Source: Candidatus Rokuibacteriota bacterium
GTDB lineage: Bacteria; JAUVQV01
Direction: 5' to 3'
NCBI GenBank assembly: GCA_030609125.1
Contig: JAUWCW010000039.1
Span: 1-10,985, forward strand
DNA: 10,985 bases
This document shows, piece by piece, positions 1 to 6,968 of the stretch. Made by a program: the position numbers and the translations under genes. Position 1 is the stretch's first letter. Each line of letters opens with the position of its first letter. The notes beneath the pieces are model-generated. The model was not told where the DNA came from and did no database searches. It saw only the letters and a program-made list of their open reading frames with translations.

Positions 1-153
1 CAGCACTTTCTTCCGAACCGGGTCTTCGACTGGTACGACGTGGGACTCAACGCCGCAGCGGCCCTGCTGGGGCTGCTGGCCGCGGCCTGGTGGGCATGGA
101 CCGGGGCCGCGGCCGCAGCAGAAAGGCCGGAAGTCTCTCCAGGCTCCGAATGA
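1..153 (+). CDS. VanZ-like membrane protein, C-terminal fragment
   Basis: Frame 1 is open from the window edge to a TGA at 151-153 and gives the last 50 residues of a protein whose start lies outside. The fragment begins QHFLPNRVFDWYDVGLN and continues into an Ala/Leu/Trp-rich hydrophobic helix (about residues 18-34), then a short polar tail. The pattern 'lPnR.fDw.D...N' followed by a membrane helix is what I know from the end of VanZ-family proteins, small multi-helix membrane proteins of mostly unknown role, some linked to glycopeptide resistance. The last 107 bp overlap the 3' end of the HAD hydrolase gene on the other strand. The family call rests on one short motif, so it is moderate; the reading frame is better supported, since both the motif and the helix are coherent. 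Confidence 0.6.
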   Translation, partial: QHFLPNRVFDWYDVGLNAAAALLGLLAAAWWAWTGAAAAAERPEVSPGSE

Positions 154-823
154 CATGCGGTCCCCGCCGGCTGCCATCGCGCACCAGCCGGCACGCACGG
201 ATTCCCGCCCCGTGCGGGCCCCGGTAGTCCTGCAGGAAGCGGTCACCGACGAAGAGCGTCTCTTCCCCCGCAGCCCCCAGGTCGCGCAGGGCGGCCCGGA
301 AGATACGGGGCGAAGGCTTGGCGAAGCCGCACTCCGAGGAGATGGTTACGGAAGAGAAGCGCCCCCGCAGGTTGAGCCCTTCCAGAACGGCATGGAGACG
401 GGAGTCGAAATTCGACACCACGCCGAGGCGCACCCCGAGCTCTCCGAGCCTTTCCAGGACGCGAAGCGCGTCGGCGTACGGCCGCCAGGCATCGGCTTCG
501 GCAAAGGTCTCAAAGACCGCCTCAACCACCTCCGGGGGGAGGGGTCCGCAGCCTGCCCGTTCGAACGTCCGCGCCACGGCCCTCTTCCACCACCGCCTCT
601 CTCTCGACTCGGAGGTCCGCAGGAGCTCCCCCCCGGCAAAGCGCTCGGGCATGAGTTCCCGGTAGGCCTTGCGGAAATGGGCATCCAGGGCCCGCGCGCC
701 GCAGTGAACACCGTGGGCCGCCGCCGCCCGGGAGTAGACGGACCCCACCGAGGGGTAGGGGCGGATGAGGGTGCCCACGGCGTCGAAGAGGACTGTCCGG
801 GCGCGAATGCCGTCTTCTTTCAT
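47..823 (-). CDS. HAD-superfamily hydrolase (HDHD3/REG-2-like)
   Basis: This 258-residue protein carries the four HAD phosphatase motifs in order. They are the nucleophile motif DAVGTLI (Asp14), VVSNFD with Ser137, the lysine in FAKPSPRIF (Lys169), and FVGDRFLQD (Asp194, Asp199). A helical cap of about 100 residues lies between motifs I and II. The Asp normally found two residues after the nucleophile is Val16. DAVGTL-type motifs occur in the HDHD3/REG-2 subgroup, so this may be the subgroup norm rather than damage; the substrate cannot be predicted. The HAD fold appears to end near residue 236. The last 22 residues are Arg/Pro-rich and are read antisense to the VanZ-like gene. The ATG at 821-823 has only a weak ribosome binding site, and it lies 34 bp behind the ferritin stop, so the two genes are probably co-transcribed. 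Confidence 0.85.
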   Translation of the reverse strand: MKEDGIRARTVLFDAVGTLIRPYPSVGSVYSRAAAAHGVHCGARALDAHFRKAYRELMPERFAGGELLRTSESRERRWWKRAVARTFERAGCGPLPPEVVEAVFETFAEADAWRPYADALRVLERLGELGVRLGVVSNFDSRLHAVLEGLNLRGRFSSVTISSECGFAKPSPRIFRAALRDLGAAGEETLFVGDRFLQDYRGPHGAGIRACRLVRDGSRRGPHVIRSLERLPAFLLRPRPRSMPTRPRPAAPAGPLRR

Positions 824-857
824 CCTGGAATACTAGCAGAGGGGCGGGACCGGCCGG

Positions 858-1394
858 CTACGTTCCCGAACCGTACGCCGCGGGATCGAAGGGCGACCCT
901 GCCGGAAAGGCCCTCCCCCCCAGTTCGCGGTCGATCATCAGAAGACCTGCCCTGCCCTTGCCGACTCTCTGCAGGTCGGCCACGATCTTTCCGGTGTTCC
1001 CCTCCTCTTCTATCTGCTCCTCGTTGAACCACGCCAGAATAGGCTCCGAGGGGAACTCGCTCTGCTCCCGGCAGATTTTCGTAAGATCCATGATCTTTCC
1101 CGAGATGAACTTCTCGTGCTTGTCAGCATCCTGGAAGGCCTCGAGGGGAGACTTCCACGTGGTCTTGAGCTGCTTGAGATTGAGGAGCCGCACCTTGCCT
1201 CCCCGCTCGAGAATATGATCGAAAAGCTTCATGGCGTGGATCGTCTCCTCGTGGGCCTGGCAGCGCATCCAGTGAGCCATGCCGTCGAGATTCTGCTCGT
1301 GAAACCAGGCGGCCATGGAAAGGTAGATATAGTACGACTCCAACTCGTTCTTGACCTGCTCGTTCATTGCGTCCCGGAGTTTTTTTCCGATCAT
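858..1394 (-). CDS. ftnA: Ferritin (FtnA-like, non-haem)
   Basis: This is a 178-residue cytoplasmic iron-storage protein that oxidises Fe(II) and stores it as ferric mineral in a 24-subunit shell. Every ferroxidase residue falls at the same number as in E. coli FtnA: Glu17, Glu50, His53, Glu94, Gln127 and Glu130. The extra iron-site glutamates Glu49, Glu126 and Glu129 are also present. Length and the four-helix pattern match the family. The frame stays open upstream to 1637, but the ATG at 1392-1394 is chosen because it begins the conserved MIGKKL segment and has GGGAGG a suitable distance upstream. The added upstream residues look like translated intergenic DNA. It is divergent from ino1 and sits directly before the HAD gene. 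A -10-like TATACT lies at 1503-1508, but no clear Fur box was seen. Confidence 0.93.
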   Translation of the reverse strand: MIGKKLRDAMNEQVKNELESYYIYLSMAAWFHEQNLDGMAHWMRCQAHEETIHAMKLFDHILERGGKVRLLNLKQLKTTWKSPLEAFQDADKHEKFISGKIMDLTKICREQSEFPSEPILAWFNEEQIEEEGNTGKIVADLQRVGKGRAGLLMIDRELGGRAFPAGSPFDPAAYGSGT

Positions 1395-1502
1395 TTCCCT
1401 TCTGCCTCCCTTTTCCGCCCGCTCCCGCGGGCCTGTTGACTCCCCCGGCCCGCGGCCGTCATGACGCGGCCCGAACCCGAGTGCATGCGGGGTCTTTTTC
1501 TC

Positions 1503-1508
1503 AGTATA
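1503..1508 (-). promoter_or_regulatory. Possible -10 element for ferritin gene
   Basis: Read on the minus strand this is TATACT (5 of 6 to TATAAT) inside the AT-rich patch TTATATACTGAG. That patch is conspicuous in a GC-rich intergenic region. No good -35 lies 16-18 bp upstream (TTCCGC at best), so an activator or alternative sigma factor may be needed, or the match may be chance. A start here would give a leader of about 100 nt before the ferritin ATG. Confidence 0.35.
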
Positions 1509-1553
1509 TAAGATTGTCCGGCGGCGCGGAAGTTTCCCCCTTCCGCCCCCGCA

Positions 1554-1582
1554 TTGCAAAACCTCCCCCTGTCTGGTATAAG
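1554..1582 (+). promoter_or_regulatory. Sigma70-type promoter for ino1
   Basis: TTGCAA at 1554-1559 (4 of 6 to TTGACA) and TATAAG at 1577-1582 (5 of 6 to TATAAT) are separated by exactly 17 bp. Transcription would start near 1589, giving a leader of about 65 nt before the ino1 ATG. The position fits, upstream of a gene with a strong ribosome binding site and inside the divergent intergenic region. The likely transcript is ino1-surE, possibly continuing beyond. Confidence 0.65.
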
Positions 1583-1654
1583 CTTCTGACGGTCTGTTTC
1601 CTTCAGCGCTCGCGTAAAATGGCCGCTTCCCCGACATTCGGCAAGGAGGACACG

Positions 1655-2812
1655 ATGGGCAAAATCCGGGTGGGCGTCATCGGCATCGGCAACTGCGCCT
1701 CTTCGCTCGTTCAGGGCGTGGAGTACTACCGGGATGCTCGCGACGACCACTTCATTCCCGGCCTCATGCACCCTGTCCTCGGGGGCTATGCCGTCAGGGA
1801 CATAGAGTTCACCGTCGCCATCGACATCGATCGCAACAAGGTCGGCAAGGATCTTTCCCGGGCCGTCTTCTCAGAGCCCAACAACACCACCCGCTTTGCC
1901 GACGTGCCCCACAAGGGGGTGACGGTCGTCAAGGGCATGACCCACGACGGCCTGGGCAAGTATCTTTCGGAGATCATCCACAAGGCCGAGGGAAGCACGG
2001 CCGATATAGTCAGCCTGCTCAAGGAGACGAAGACCGACGTGGTGGTGAATTACCTTCCCGTCGGCAGCGAGATGGCCACCAAGTGGTACGTGGAGCAGGT
2101 GCTCAAAGCCGGGTGCGGCTTTATCAACTGCATACCCGTCTTCATCGCTTCCGGCTGGGTGAAGGACGGGGAGGGGGACTGGTCCCAGACCGGTTACTGG
2201 CGCAACCGTTTCCGCAAGGCCGGCCTTCCCCTCATCGGCGACGACATAAAGAGCCAGGTGGGCGCAACCATTCTCCACCGCACTCTTGTCAACCTCTTTC
2301 TCGACCGGGGGATGCCGATCGACCGGACTTACCAGCTCAACACCGGGGGAAACACGGACTTCCTCAACATGAAGGAGGAAGAAAGGCTCGCCAGCAAGAG
2401 ACGCAGCAAAACCAACTCCGTCACCTCCCAGATCCAGGCCCGGGGCCTGGAGATCGAGCCCGACAATGTCTACGTCGGCCCTTCGGACTACGTCCCCTGG
2501 CAGAAGGACAACAAGATCTGCTTTCTCCGCATCGAAAGCCGGCACTTCGGCGACGTGCCGATGAACCTGGAGTGCCGTCTCTCCGTCGAGGACTCGCCGA
2601 ACTCCGCCGGCGTGATCATCGACGCTATCCGCTGCTGCAAGGTGGCCCTCGACCAGGGTGTCAGCGGCGCCCTCGACGGACCGTCGGCCTACTTCATGAA
2701 GACCCCCCCCCGGCAGTTCCCCGACAACGTCGCCCATGACAAGGTTGAAAAATTCGCCCGGTCCGGCGCCGGAAAGAGCGCGGGCCGGAAGAAGAAATCC
2801 GTACGGAAGTAG
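1655..2812 (+). CDS. ino1: Inositol-3-phosphate synthase
   Basis: This 385-residue NAD-dependent enzyme converts glucose-6-phosphate to 1L-myo-inositol 3-phosphate. The N-terminal Rossmann motif [19 protein letters not shown] (residues 7-25) matches the actinobacterial-type Ino1 I know from Mycobacterium. So do NYLPVGSE (132-139), [14 protein letters not shown] (193-206), the segment around GGNTDFLNM (231-239) and [12 protein letters not shown] (313-324). Compared with my memory of the mycobacterial protein there is an insert of roughly ten residues near 167-181 and a Lys/Arg-rich C-terminal tail (about 373-385). The frame is open further upstream, but the ATG at 1655 is chosen because it begins the Rossmann fold and has AAGGAGGA at 1643-1650. 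A run of nine C lies inside codons 350-352. The gene is 15 bp upstream of surE and two genes upstream of a monophosphatase that could use its product. Confidence 0.93.
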   Translation: MGKIRVGVIGIGNCASSLVQGVEYYRDARDDHFIPGLMHPVLGGYAVRDIEFTVAIDIDRNKVGKDLSRAVFSEPNNTTRFADVPHKGVTVVKGMTHDGLGKYLSEIIHKAEGSTADIVSLLKETKTDVVVNYLPVGSEMATKWYVEQVLKAGCGFINCIPVFIASGWVKDGEGDWSQTGYWRNRFRKAGLPLIGDDIKSQVGATILHRTLVNLFLDRGMPIDRTYQLNTGGNTDFLNMKEEERLASKRRSKTNSVTSQIQARGLEIEPDNVYVGPSDYVPWQKDNKICFLRIESRHFGDVPMNLECRLSVEDSPNSAGVIIDAIRCCKVALDQGVSGALDGPSAYFMKTPPRQFPDNVAHDKVEKFARSGAGKSAGRKKKSVRK

Positions 2813-2827
2813 CCGGGGCCGGCAGCG

Positions 2828-3622
2828 ATGCGTCTGCTCCTCACCAACGACGACGGAGTGGGTGCACCGGGACTGGCCGCCCTCTACGAGCACGTCAGGG
2901 ATCTGGGGGAGGTCACCATCGTCGCCCCCGACACGGAGCGAAGCGCCGTGGGACACGCCATCACCCTCTCCGATCCTCTCCGGGTCAGCACCTGGCTCCA
3001 CCCCGGCGGAGCGAACGCCTACGCCGTCTCCGGAACTCCCGCTGACTGCGTCAAGATCGCCGTCCGGGCGATCATGAAGTCTCCTCCGGACATCGTTCTC
3101 TCGGGAATCAACCAGGGGGCCAACCTGGGCACCAACGTCCTGTACTCCGGGACGGTGTCGGCCGCCACCGAGGCGGCCATGCTCGGCATCCCCGCCGCGG
3201 CCTTCTCCCTGGCGGACCGCCATCATGACGATTTTGCCCCGGCCGCAGCCTTCGCCCGCCGCCTTGCAGGAGAAATCCACCGCCGGGGGCTCCCGCGCGG
3301 AGTCTCGCTCAACGTCAACGTCCCCCCTCTTGCGGGGGACAGGATCCGGGGTGTGGCGGTGACGCGCCAGGGGCGGCTCCGCGTCCTCGAGTGGTTCGAC
3401 CGGAGGGTGGACCCGCGCGACAACACCTATTACTGGATGGCGGGGGAGAACACCCTCGACGGGGCTCCTGACGGATCGGGAATAGACGATGCCGCCGTCC
3501 GGGAGGGCCTGATCTCCGTGACTCCGATCCGATACGACCTGACCGCCGGAGAGGAGCTGGAGAGAATCGGAAACTGGGATCTCGGGGATGGAACTTTCCC
3601 CCCCCCGTCGGTTTCAAAGTAA
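2828..3622 (+). CDS. surE: 5'-nucleotidase SurE
   Basis: This 264-residue metal-dependent phosphatase removes phosphate from nucleoside 5'-monophosphates; some family members also cleave 3'-nucleotides or short polyphosphate. The N-terminus LLLTNDDGVGAPGL carries the metal ligands Asp8 and Asp9. Ser39 (in ERSAVGHAIT) and Asn95 (in LSGINQGANLG) complete the site, all at the numbering known for SurE from Thermotoga. VSGTPADCVKIAV (67-79) is another family hallmark. Length is close to that of E. coli SurE, with a slightly longer C-terminus ending in a Pro-rich stretch over a nine-C run (3598-3606). It starts 15 bp after the ino1 stop with only a weak GGGG-type ribosome binding site, so it probably shares the ino1 transcript. 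A direct role in inositol metabolism is not shown. Confidence 0.95.
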   Translation: MRLLLTNDDGVGAPGLAALYEHVRDLGEVTIVAPDTERSAVGHAITLSDPLRVSTWLHPGGANAYAVSGTPADCVKIAVRAIMKSPPDIVLSGINQGANLGTNVLYSGTVSAATEAAMLGIPAAAFSLADRHHDDFAPAAAFARRLAGEIHRRGLPRGVSLNVNVPPLAGDRIRGVAVTRQGRLRVLEWFDRRVDPRDNTYYWMAGENTLDGAPDGSGIDDAAVREGLISVTPIRYDLTAGEELERIGNWDLGDGTFPPPSVSK

Positions 3623-3685
3623 TTGAAACGGGGCAAGCAAAAGCAGTAACAGCCCCCGAAAAAACCTCCTTAACCCTGGGGGATC

Positions 3686-3704
3686 GGGCAGTTTCCTACT
3701 GTCC
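3686..3704. repeat. Short hairpin beside the large palindrome
   Basis: GGGCAGT (3686-3692) pairs with ACTGTCC (3698-3704) over 7 bp with one G-T wobble and a TTCCT loop. It follows the surE stop by about 65 bp. There is no T-run on either side, so it is not a classic terminator. It may belong to the same repeat element as the long palindrome that begins 18 bp later. Confidence 0.45.
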
Positions 3705-3721
3705 GGTCCCCACCCTCTTTT

Positions 3722-3851
3722 CCGGAAGCGGCCCTTTTGCGCAATCTCGGCGTCAGGCTGCAGGATTCGCTTGTGCGGTCCGCCTGAGGCGGACCTCCGC
3801 ACGTACCCCTTGCCTGACTTGATCTTGCACAAAATTGCTCGCTTCCGCCGG
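3722..3851. repeat. 130-nt imperfect palindrome (repeat or structured RNA)
   Basis: Nested inverted segments form one long hairpin. GGAAGCG (3724-3730) pairs with CGCTTCC (3840-3846). TTTTGCGCAA (3735-3744) pairs with TTGCACAAAA (3825-3834) with one mismatch. GTCAGGC (3752-3758) pairs with GCCTGAC (3812-3818). GTGCGGTCCGCC (3773-3784) pairs with 3788-3802 around a TGA loop with a 3-nt bulge. Internal loops are of near equal size on the two sides (4/5, 7/6 and 14/9 nt), so the whole folds as a rod. It fills most of the 275-bp gap after surE. It has no terminator T-run and does not match tRNA, tmRNA, SRP RNA, RNase P or riboswitch cores known to me. A dispersed palindromic (MITE/REP-like) element or a rod-shaped non-coding RNA are the main options; the strand is unknown. 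Confidence 0.7.
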
Positions 3852-3915
3852 CCATCCTCCCGAAAAAACCGGAAAAATCTGGTAATCCATCGATCAATTG
3901 TCTAATCTGAATCCC

Positions 3916-4752
3916 ATGCACAGTCAGGAAGAGTTGAAGACGTACCTTCGGGTGGCGATGCGGGCGTGCCGGGCGGCGGGCCGTCTCCAGATGGCCTCCT
4001 TCGGAAAGCTTCAGAAGGTGGAGCACAAGGGCGAGATCGATCTGGTTACAGACGTGGACCGGCAGTCGGAGGAAAAGATCGTCGGGATCCTCGCACGGGC
4101 CTTCCCCAGCCACGGCATCCTCGCCGAGGAGAGCCCGCCCTCATCGGGGGAATCGGGCTATCTCTGGGTAGTGGACCCTCTCGACGGTACGACCAACTAC
4201 TCCCGGGGATTTCCCTTCTTCTGCGTCTCCATTGCCCTCGCGCTGCGAGGAAGGGTTCTCGCGGCAGCCGTCTTCAACCCCGTCCTCGGCGAGCTCTTCA
4301 CGGCCCGCCTCGGCGGCGGCGCCTTTTTGAACGGCCGGAAGATGCGGGTCAGCCGGCAGGGGCGCCTCGACGAAGGCTTCCTCGCCACCGGTTTTCCCTA
4401 CGACATACGCCGCTCCCGGAAAAACAACCTGGATCACTTCGCCCGCTTTGCCGTCCGCTGCCTCGCCATCAGGCGCGCCGGAGCCGCCGCCCTCGACCTG
4501 GCGTACGTTGCCGCCGGAAAATTCGACGGCTACTGGGAGCTCAAACTCAAGCCCTGGGACCTTGCGGCGGGAGCGCTCCTGGTCCAGGAGGCGGGCGGCC
4601 GGGCAACGACGACGGGCGGGAATACGTGGCGGCTGAAACAGGGCGATATCGTCGCCTCAAACGGTCTTGTCCACGATCAGATGCTCGCCCTGCTGAACAG
4701 CCGGGGCGCCGTCGGGGGCAGAGCCGCCCGCGACGGGGACCGGGCCCAATGA
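3916..4752 (+). CDS. suhB: Inositol monophosphatase family protein (SuhB-like)
   Basis: This 278-residue Mg-dependent, lithium-sensitive-type phosphatase probably hydrolyses inositol phosphates to myo-inositol. It has the family metal motifs in order: the EIDLVTDVD segment (40-48), Glu71-Glu72 in HGILAEE, DPLDGTTN (87-94), and WDLAAG (214-219) with GALLVQEAGG after it. The frame is open from a TTG at 3898, which would add six residues. The ATG at 3916 is preferred, although neither start has a convincing ribosome binding site, and ATG 3958 is also possible. The partner ino1 upstream supplies the natural substrate, which supports a true inositol role. The family also includes CysQ- and fructose-1,6-bisphosphatase-like members, so substrate assignment is by context. 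The stop is 13 bp before the small membrane protein gene. Confidence 0.9.
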   Translation: MHSQEELKTYLRVAMRACRAAGRLQMASFGKLQKVEHKGEIDLVTDVDRQSEEKIVGILARAFPSHGILAEESPPSSGESGYLWVVDPLDGTTNYSRGFPFFCVSIALALRGRVLAAAVFNPVLGELFTARLGGGAFLNGRKMRVSRQGRLDEGFLATGFPYDIRRSRKNNLDHFARFAVRCLAIRRAGAAALDLAYVAAGKFDGYWELKLKPWDLAAGALLVQEAGGRATTTGGNTWRLKQGDIVASNGLVHDQMLALLNSRGAVGGRAARDGDRAQ

Positions 4753-4765
4753 AAGGAGGAGAATC

Positions 4766-4951
4766 ATGGTTTTCGGAATCTCTCTGATAGTGGCGGGGGT
4801 CCTCATCGCAATCTACCCCCCCCTGCTGTCGCTGATCGTAGCCTCGTTCTTCATCATCGGCGGCACGTTCCTCGTCTTCCTCAGCTACTCCTACAAAAAG
4901 CTCGCCCGCAGTTCCGACGACCCGGCGATGAAATTCTTCATCCGCTACTGA
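4766..4951 (+). CDS. Small two-helix membrane protein, unknown function
   Basis: This 61-residue protein is not assigned to a named family. It is translated from an ATG with a strong AAAGGAGGA ribosome binding site, which argues that it is a real gene despite its size. Residues 2-18 and 22-43 are two hydrophobic segments joined by a short Pro-Pro turn, predicting a hairpin in the inner membrane. A basic and acidic tail follows, ending in the aromatic/basic motif MKFFIRY. It begins 13 bp after the monophosphatase stop and is probably co-transcribed. It ends 12 bp from the convergent DUF4214-like gene. A run of eight C (4816-4823) encodes the Pro-Pro turn. The function is unknown. Confidence 0.75.
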   Translation: MVFGISLIVAGVLIAIYPPLLSLIVASFFIIGGTFLVFLSYSYKKLARSSDDPAMKFFIRY

Positions 4952-4963
4952 GGAGCGTCTGGA

Positions 4964-5413
4964 TCAGCGGAGGGTGGAGCGGTACTCTTCGGAGTTGAGG
5001 AGATTCCGGTAGACCGCCCGGCGTCTTCCGCCTCCGCGCAGGTGCCCGAGACGGGTCTTCAGCTCCTCCCGGCCCGGCGGCCTCCCCAGCAGGTCCAGAA
5101 AGAGCCTCCGGACGAAAAACTCGTCCGAGGCGAAAAGGGCGGAGAGAACCATATCCCTCTTCACCTCCCCGCTGCGGAGACCCCCCTCCCACTTCGCGGC
5201 TTCTTTCTTCCGGGGCGAACGCCCCAGGACGCGGCTGTAAGCCATGGAGACGAAGGCCCCGTCGTCGCGGGGGAAGGGAAGGTTCTTGACGGTCGTTCCC
5301 GGCGGGGCAGGGTGCCACGGCACGTCCGCACGAGCCGGGCCGGGGGACACAACCGCCAGGGCCCCGGCGAGCATCCCGCCCCACAGCATCCCGGCCTTCA
5401 AGAACAACCCCAT
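4964..5413 (-). CDS. Exported protein with two DUF4214-like repeats
   Basis: This is a 149-residue protein. Residues 1-29 form a signal peptide (MGLFLKAG, a hydrophobic stretch, then ARA before Asp30), so it is probably periplasmic or outer. The mature part holds two tandem helical repeats of about 45 residues. Each begins Phe-Val, contains LGR.P (VLGRSP at 62-67, LLGRPP at 108-113), a 'L..G..R' middle, and ends S-(D/E)-E-(F/Y) (SDEF 96-99, SEEY 141-144). This is the pattern of DUF4214 domains, often found in surface or S-layer-type and glycan-related proteins. The frame extends to 5482, but ATG 5411-5413 is chosen because it starts the signal peptide; its ribosome binding site is weak. It is the last gene behind moaA (50-bp gap), with no obvious cofactor role. 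Confidence 0.7.
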   Translation of the reverse strand: MGLFLKAGMLWGGMLAGALAVVSPGPARADVPWHPAPPGTTVKNLPFPRDDGAFVSMAYSRVLGRSPRKKEAAKWEGGLRSGEVKRDMVLSALFASDEFFVRRLFLDLLGRPPGREELKTRLGHLRGGGRRRAVYRNLLNSEEYRSTLR

Positions 5414-5444
5414 TTGCGATCTTTCACGGGTAATCGGGGAAGAT

Positions 5445-5457
5445 CCCAATACTTGGG
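5445..5457. repeat. Small hairpin after moaA
   Basis: CCCAA (5445-5449) and TTGGG (5453-5457) form a perfect 5-bp stem with a 3-nt loop in the 50-bp gap between the moaA stop and the next gene on the minus strand. It has no T-run, so it might be a processing or weak pausing site, or chance. Confidence 0.3.
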
Positions 5458-5463
5458 TTCTCC

Positions 5464-6450
5464 TCAGCCGCCGATCTGGCACATGGTCCTGATGAAATTC
5501 CCCCCGTTCCCCTTGGGGGCCAGATCGTGCGATGCCGGCTTGCGGCGGATCGCTTCCCGGAAGATGTCGACCAGCACGTCTCCCCGTTCCCCGGCCCTGA
5601 AGGGGGTCTTGACGTCCACCCCCACACGGTCGCTGAGCAGGCAGGTCCGGATCCAGCCGTCGGCGGTGAGCCGGATACGGTTGCAGGAGCTGCAGAAGTG
5701 CCGGCTCAGGGGGCTGATGAAGCCGATGTTCCCCTTCGCCCCGGGGATCCTGTAGTACCTTGCCGGACCGAGTCCGCGCGGGCCGTCGGCGGAACAGAGA
5801 CCGAAGCTCTCCTGCAGTTTCGATCGCAGGCTCGCACTGGAGATGTACTTCCGACGGCGCTGCAGGTCCGAATTGCCGATGGGCATGAATTCGATGAACC
5901 GCACGTGCAGCTCCCGATCGACGGTCAGGCGTGCCATCTGCTCGACCTCGTCGTCGTTCACTCCCGGAATGACGACCTGGTTTATCTTGACCGGCGCAAG
6001 GCCGGCCTCCACAGCCGCATCGATCCCGGCCATGACCCTCTCCAGGCTTCCCCCGCGGCAGATTCGGCGGTACCGGTCGGGCCTGAGCGTGTCGAGACTG
6101 ATATTGACCCTGCGAAGGCCCGCCTCCCTGAGAGGGCCCGCCATCTTCGTCAGAAGGAGCGCGTTGGTCGTCAGGGACAGGTCCTCGATCACGCCCATGG
6201 CGGAGAGCCTTCTCACCAGGTCGAGAATCCCGCCCCGCACGAGGGGCTCCCCGCCTGTGATCCGGATGCCTTTCAGCCCGAGCGGGCCGGCGACGGTGGC
6301 GATGATCTCCACCAGCTCGTCATAGGTCAGGATATCCCTCTGCGGCAGGATCCGGATTCCTTCCTGGGGCATGCAGTAGATGCATCTCAGGTTGCAGCGG
6401 TCCGTGACGCTCAGACGCAGGTACGAGATGGATCTCCCCTGTTCCGTCAT
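5464..6450 (-). CDS. moaA: GTP 3',8-cyclase MoaA
   Basis: This 328-residue radical-SAM enzyme acts on GTP in the first step of molybdopterin synthesis, together with MoaC. The N-terminal [4Fe-4S] motif is Cys19, Cys23 and Cys26 (CNLRCIYC), followed by the SAM-binding ITGGEP (64-69). The second C-terminal cluster is Cys253, Cys256 and Cys270 ([19 protein letters not shown]). The protein ends in the conserved Gly-Gly, which is needed for activity in known MoaA proteins. The frame is open further upstream, but ATG 6448-6450 is selected because it starts the conserved segment before [11 protein letters not shown] and overlaps the moaC stop in ATGA, with AGGGA upstream. That overlap indicates translational coupling. 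It acts in the cytoplasm and the [4Fe-4S] clusters are oxygen-sensitive. Confidence 0.97.
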   Translation of the reverse strand: MTEQGRSISYLRLSVTDRCNLRCIYCMPQEGIRILPQRDILTYDELVEIIATVAGPLGLKGIRITGGEPLVRGGILDLVRRLSAMGVIEDLSLTTNALLLTKMAGPLREAGLRRVNISLDTLRPDRYRRICRGGSLERVMAGIDAAVEAGLAPVKINQVVIPGVNDDEVEQMARLTVDRELHVRFIEFMPIGNSDLQRRRKYISSASLRSKLQESFGLCSADGPRGLGPARYYRIPGAKGNIGFISPLSRHFCSSCNRIRLTADGWIRTCLLSDRVGVDVKTPFRAGERGDVLVDIFREAIRRKPASHDLAPKGNGGNFIRTMCQIGG

Positions 6451-6968
6451 TCCGCGTCCCTGCCGACCGCTTTCACTCCCGGCCGGGTCAGACTCCCCGA
6501 CTTTCCTCCCCGCTTGGAGAGGAGGCGGACTGATGTCACCGTCATCCAGCGATCGACAGCCTTGCACATGTCGTAGACAGTCAGGGCCGCCACGGAGGCC
6601 GCCACCATGGCTTCCATCTCCAGTCCCGTCTGCCCTTCCGCCCTTACCCGGGCACGGACCGTCACCGCCGTCCTGCCCTTCCCCGCCGCCCGGCGGCTGA
6701 ACTCGACGTCCACTTTTCCGATGAGGAGCGGGTGGCAGAGGGGTATGAGATCCGGTGTCTTCTTGGCCGCCTGGATTCCCGCGAGGCGGGCGGCGGCAAA
6801 GACGTCGCCCTTGGGAACGTTCCCGGAGGAAATCATCCTGAAAGTCTCATCCTTCATCCCGACCCTGGCCTCCGCCAGCGCCTCCCTCACGGTCGCGGCC
6901 TTGCCGGAGACATCCACCATGGAGACCCGCCCCTTGCCGTCCAGGTGGCTCAGCCGGGGCCTGCTCAC
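6447..6968 (-). CDS. moaC: Cyclic pyranopterin monophosphate synthase MoaC
   Basis: This 173-residue protein converts the MoaA product 3',8-cyclo-GTP to cyclic pyranopterin monophosphate. It begins with the family opening [16 protein letters not shown] (8-23), then carries [20 protein letters not shown] (53-72), the LCHPL loop (77-81), and [16 protein letters not shown] (115-130). It ends the core with YDMCKA, where Asp133 and Lys136 correspond to known active-site residues, along with Lys53. The start is GTG at 6966-6968. It has GGAGGA upstream and overlaps the moaE stop as GTGA; the longer in-frame ATG would read through moaE sequence and add unrelated residues. The stop overlaps the moaA start by 4 bp. 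Confidence 0.96.
   Translation of the reverse strand: MSRPRLSHLDGKGRVSMVDVSGKAATVREALAEARVGMKDETFRMISSGNVPKGDVFAAARLAGIQAAKKTPDLIPLCHPLLIGKVDVEFSRRAAGKGRTAVTVRARVRAEGQTGLEMEAMVAASVAALTVYDMCKAVDRWMTVTSVRLLSKRGGKSGSLTRPGVKAVGRDAE

Noticed and set aside
1871-3280. Long open frame (469 codons) on the minus strand opposite ino1 and surE
   Set aside because: It is antisense to two clear family matches, has low-complexity Gly/Val/Asp composition and no domain; a GC-rich shadow frame.
3614-3832. 72-codon minus-strand frame across the palindrome
   Set aside because: It is read through a long palindrome and starts at GTG without a ribosome binding site; best explained as a repeat, not a protein.
3722-3851. 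6S RNA, SRP RNA, tmRNA or group II intron domain V
   Set aside because: A rod shape alone suggests 6S, but the family bubble and conserved segments could not be matched; the domain V AGC/GUU base and loop are absent.
5527-6576. Plus-strand open frame opposite moaA
   Set aside because: moaA has every catalytic residue in the other frame; this one has no recognisable domain.
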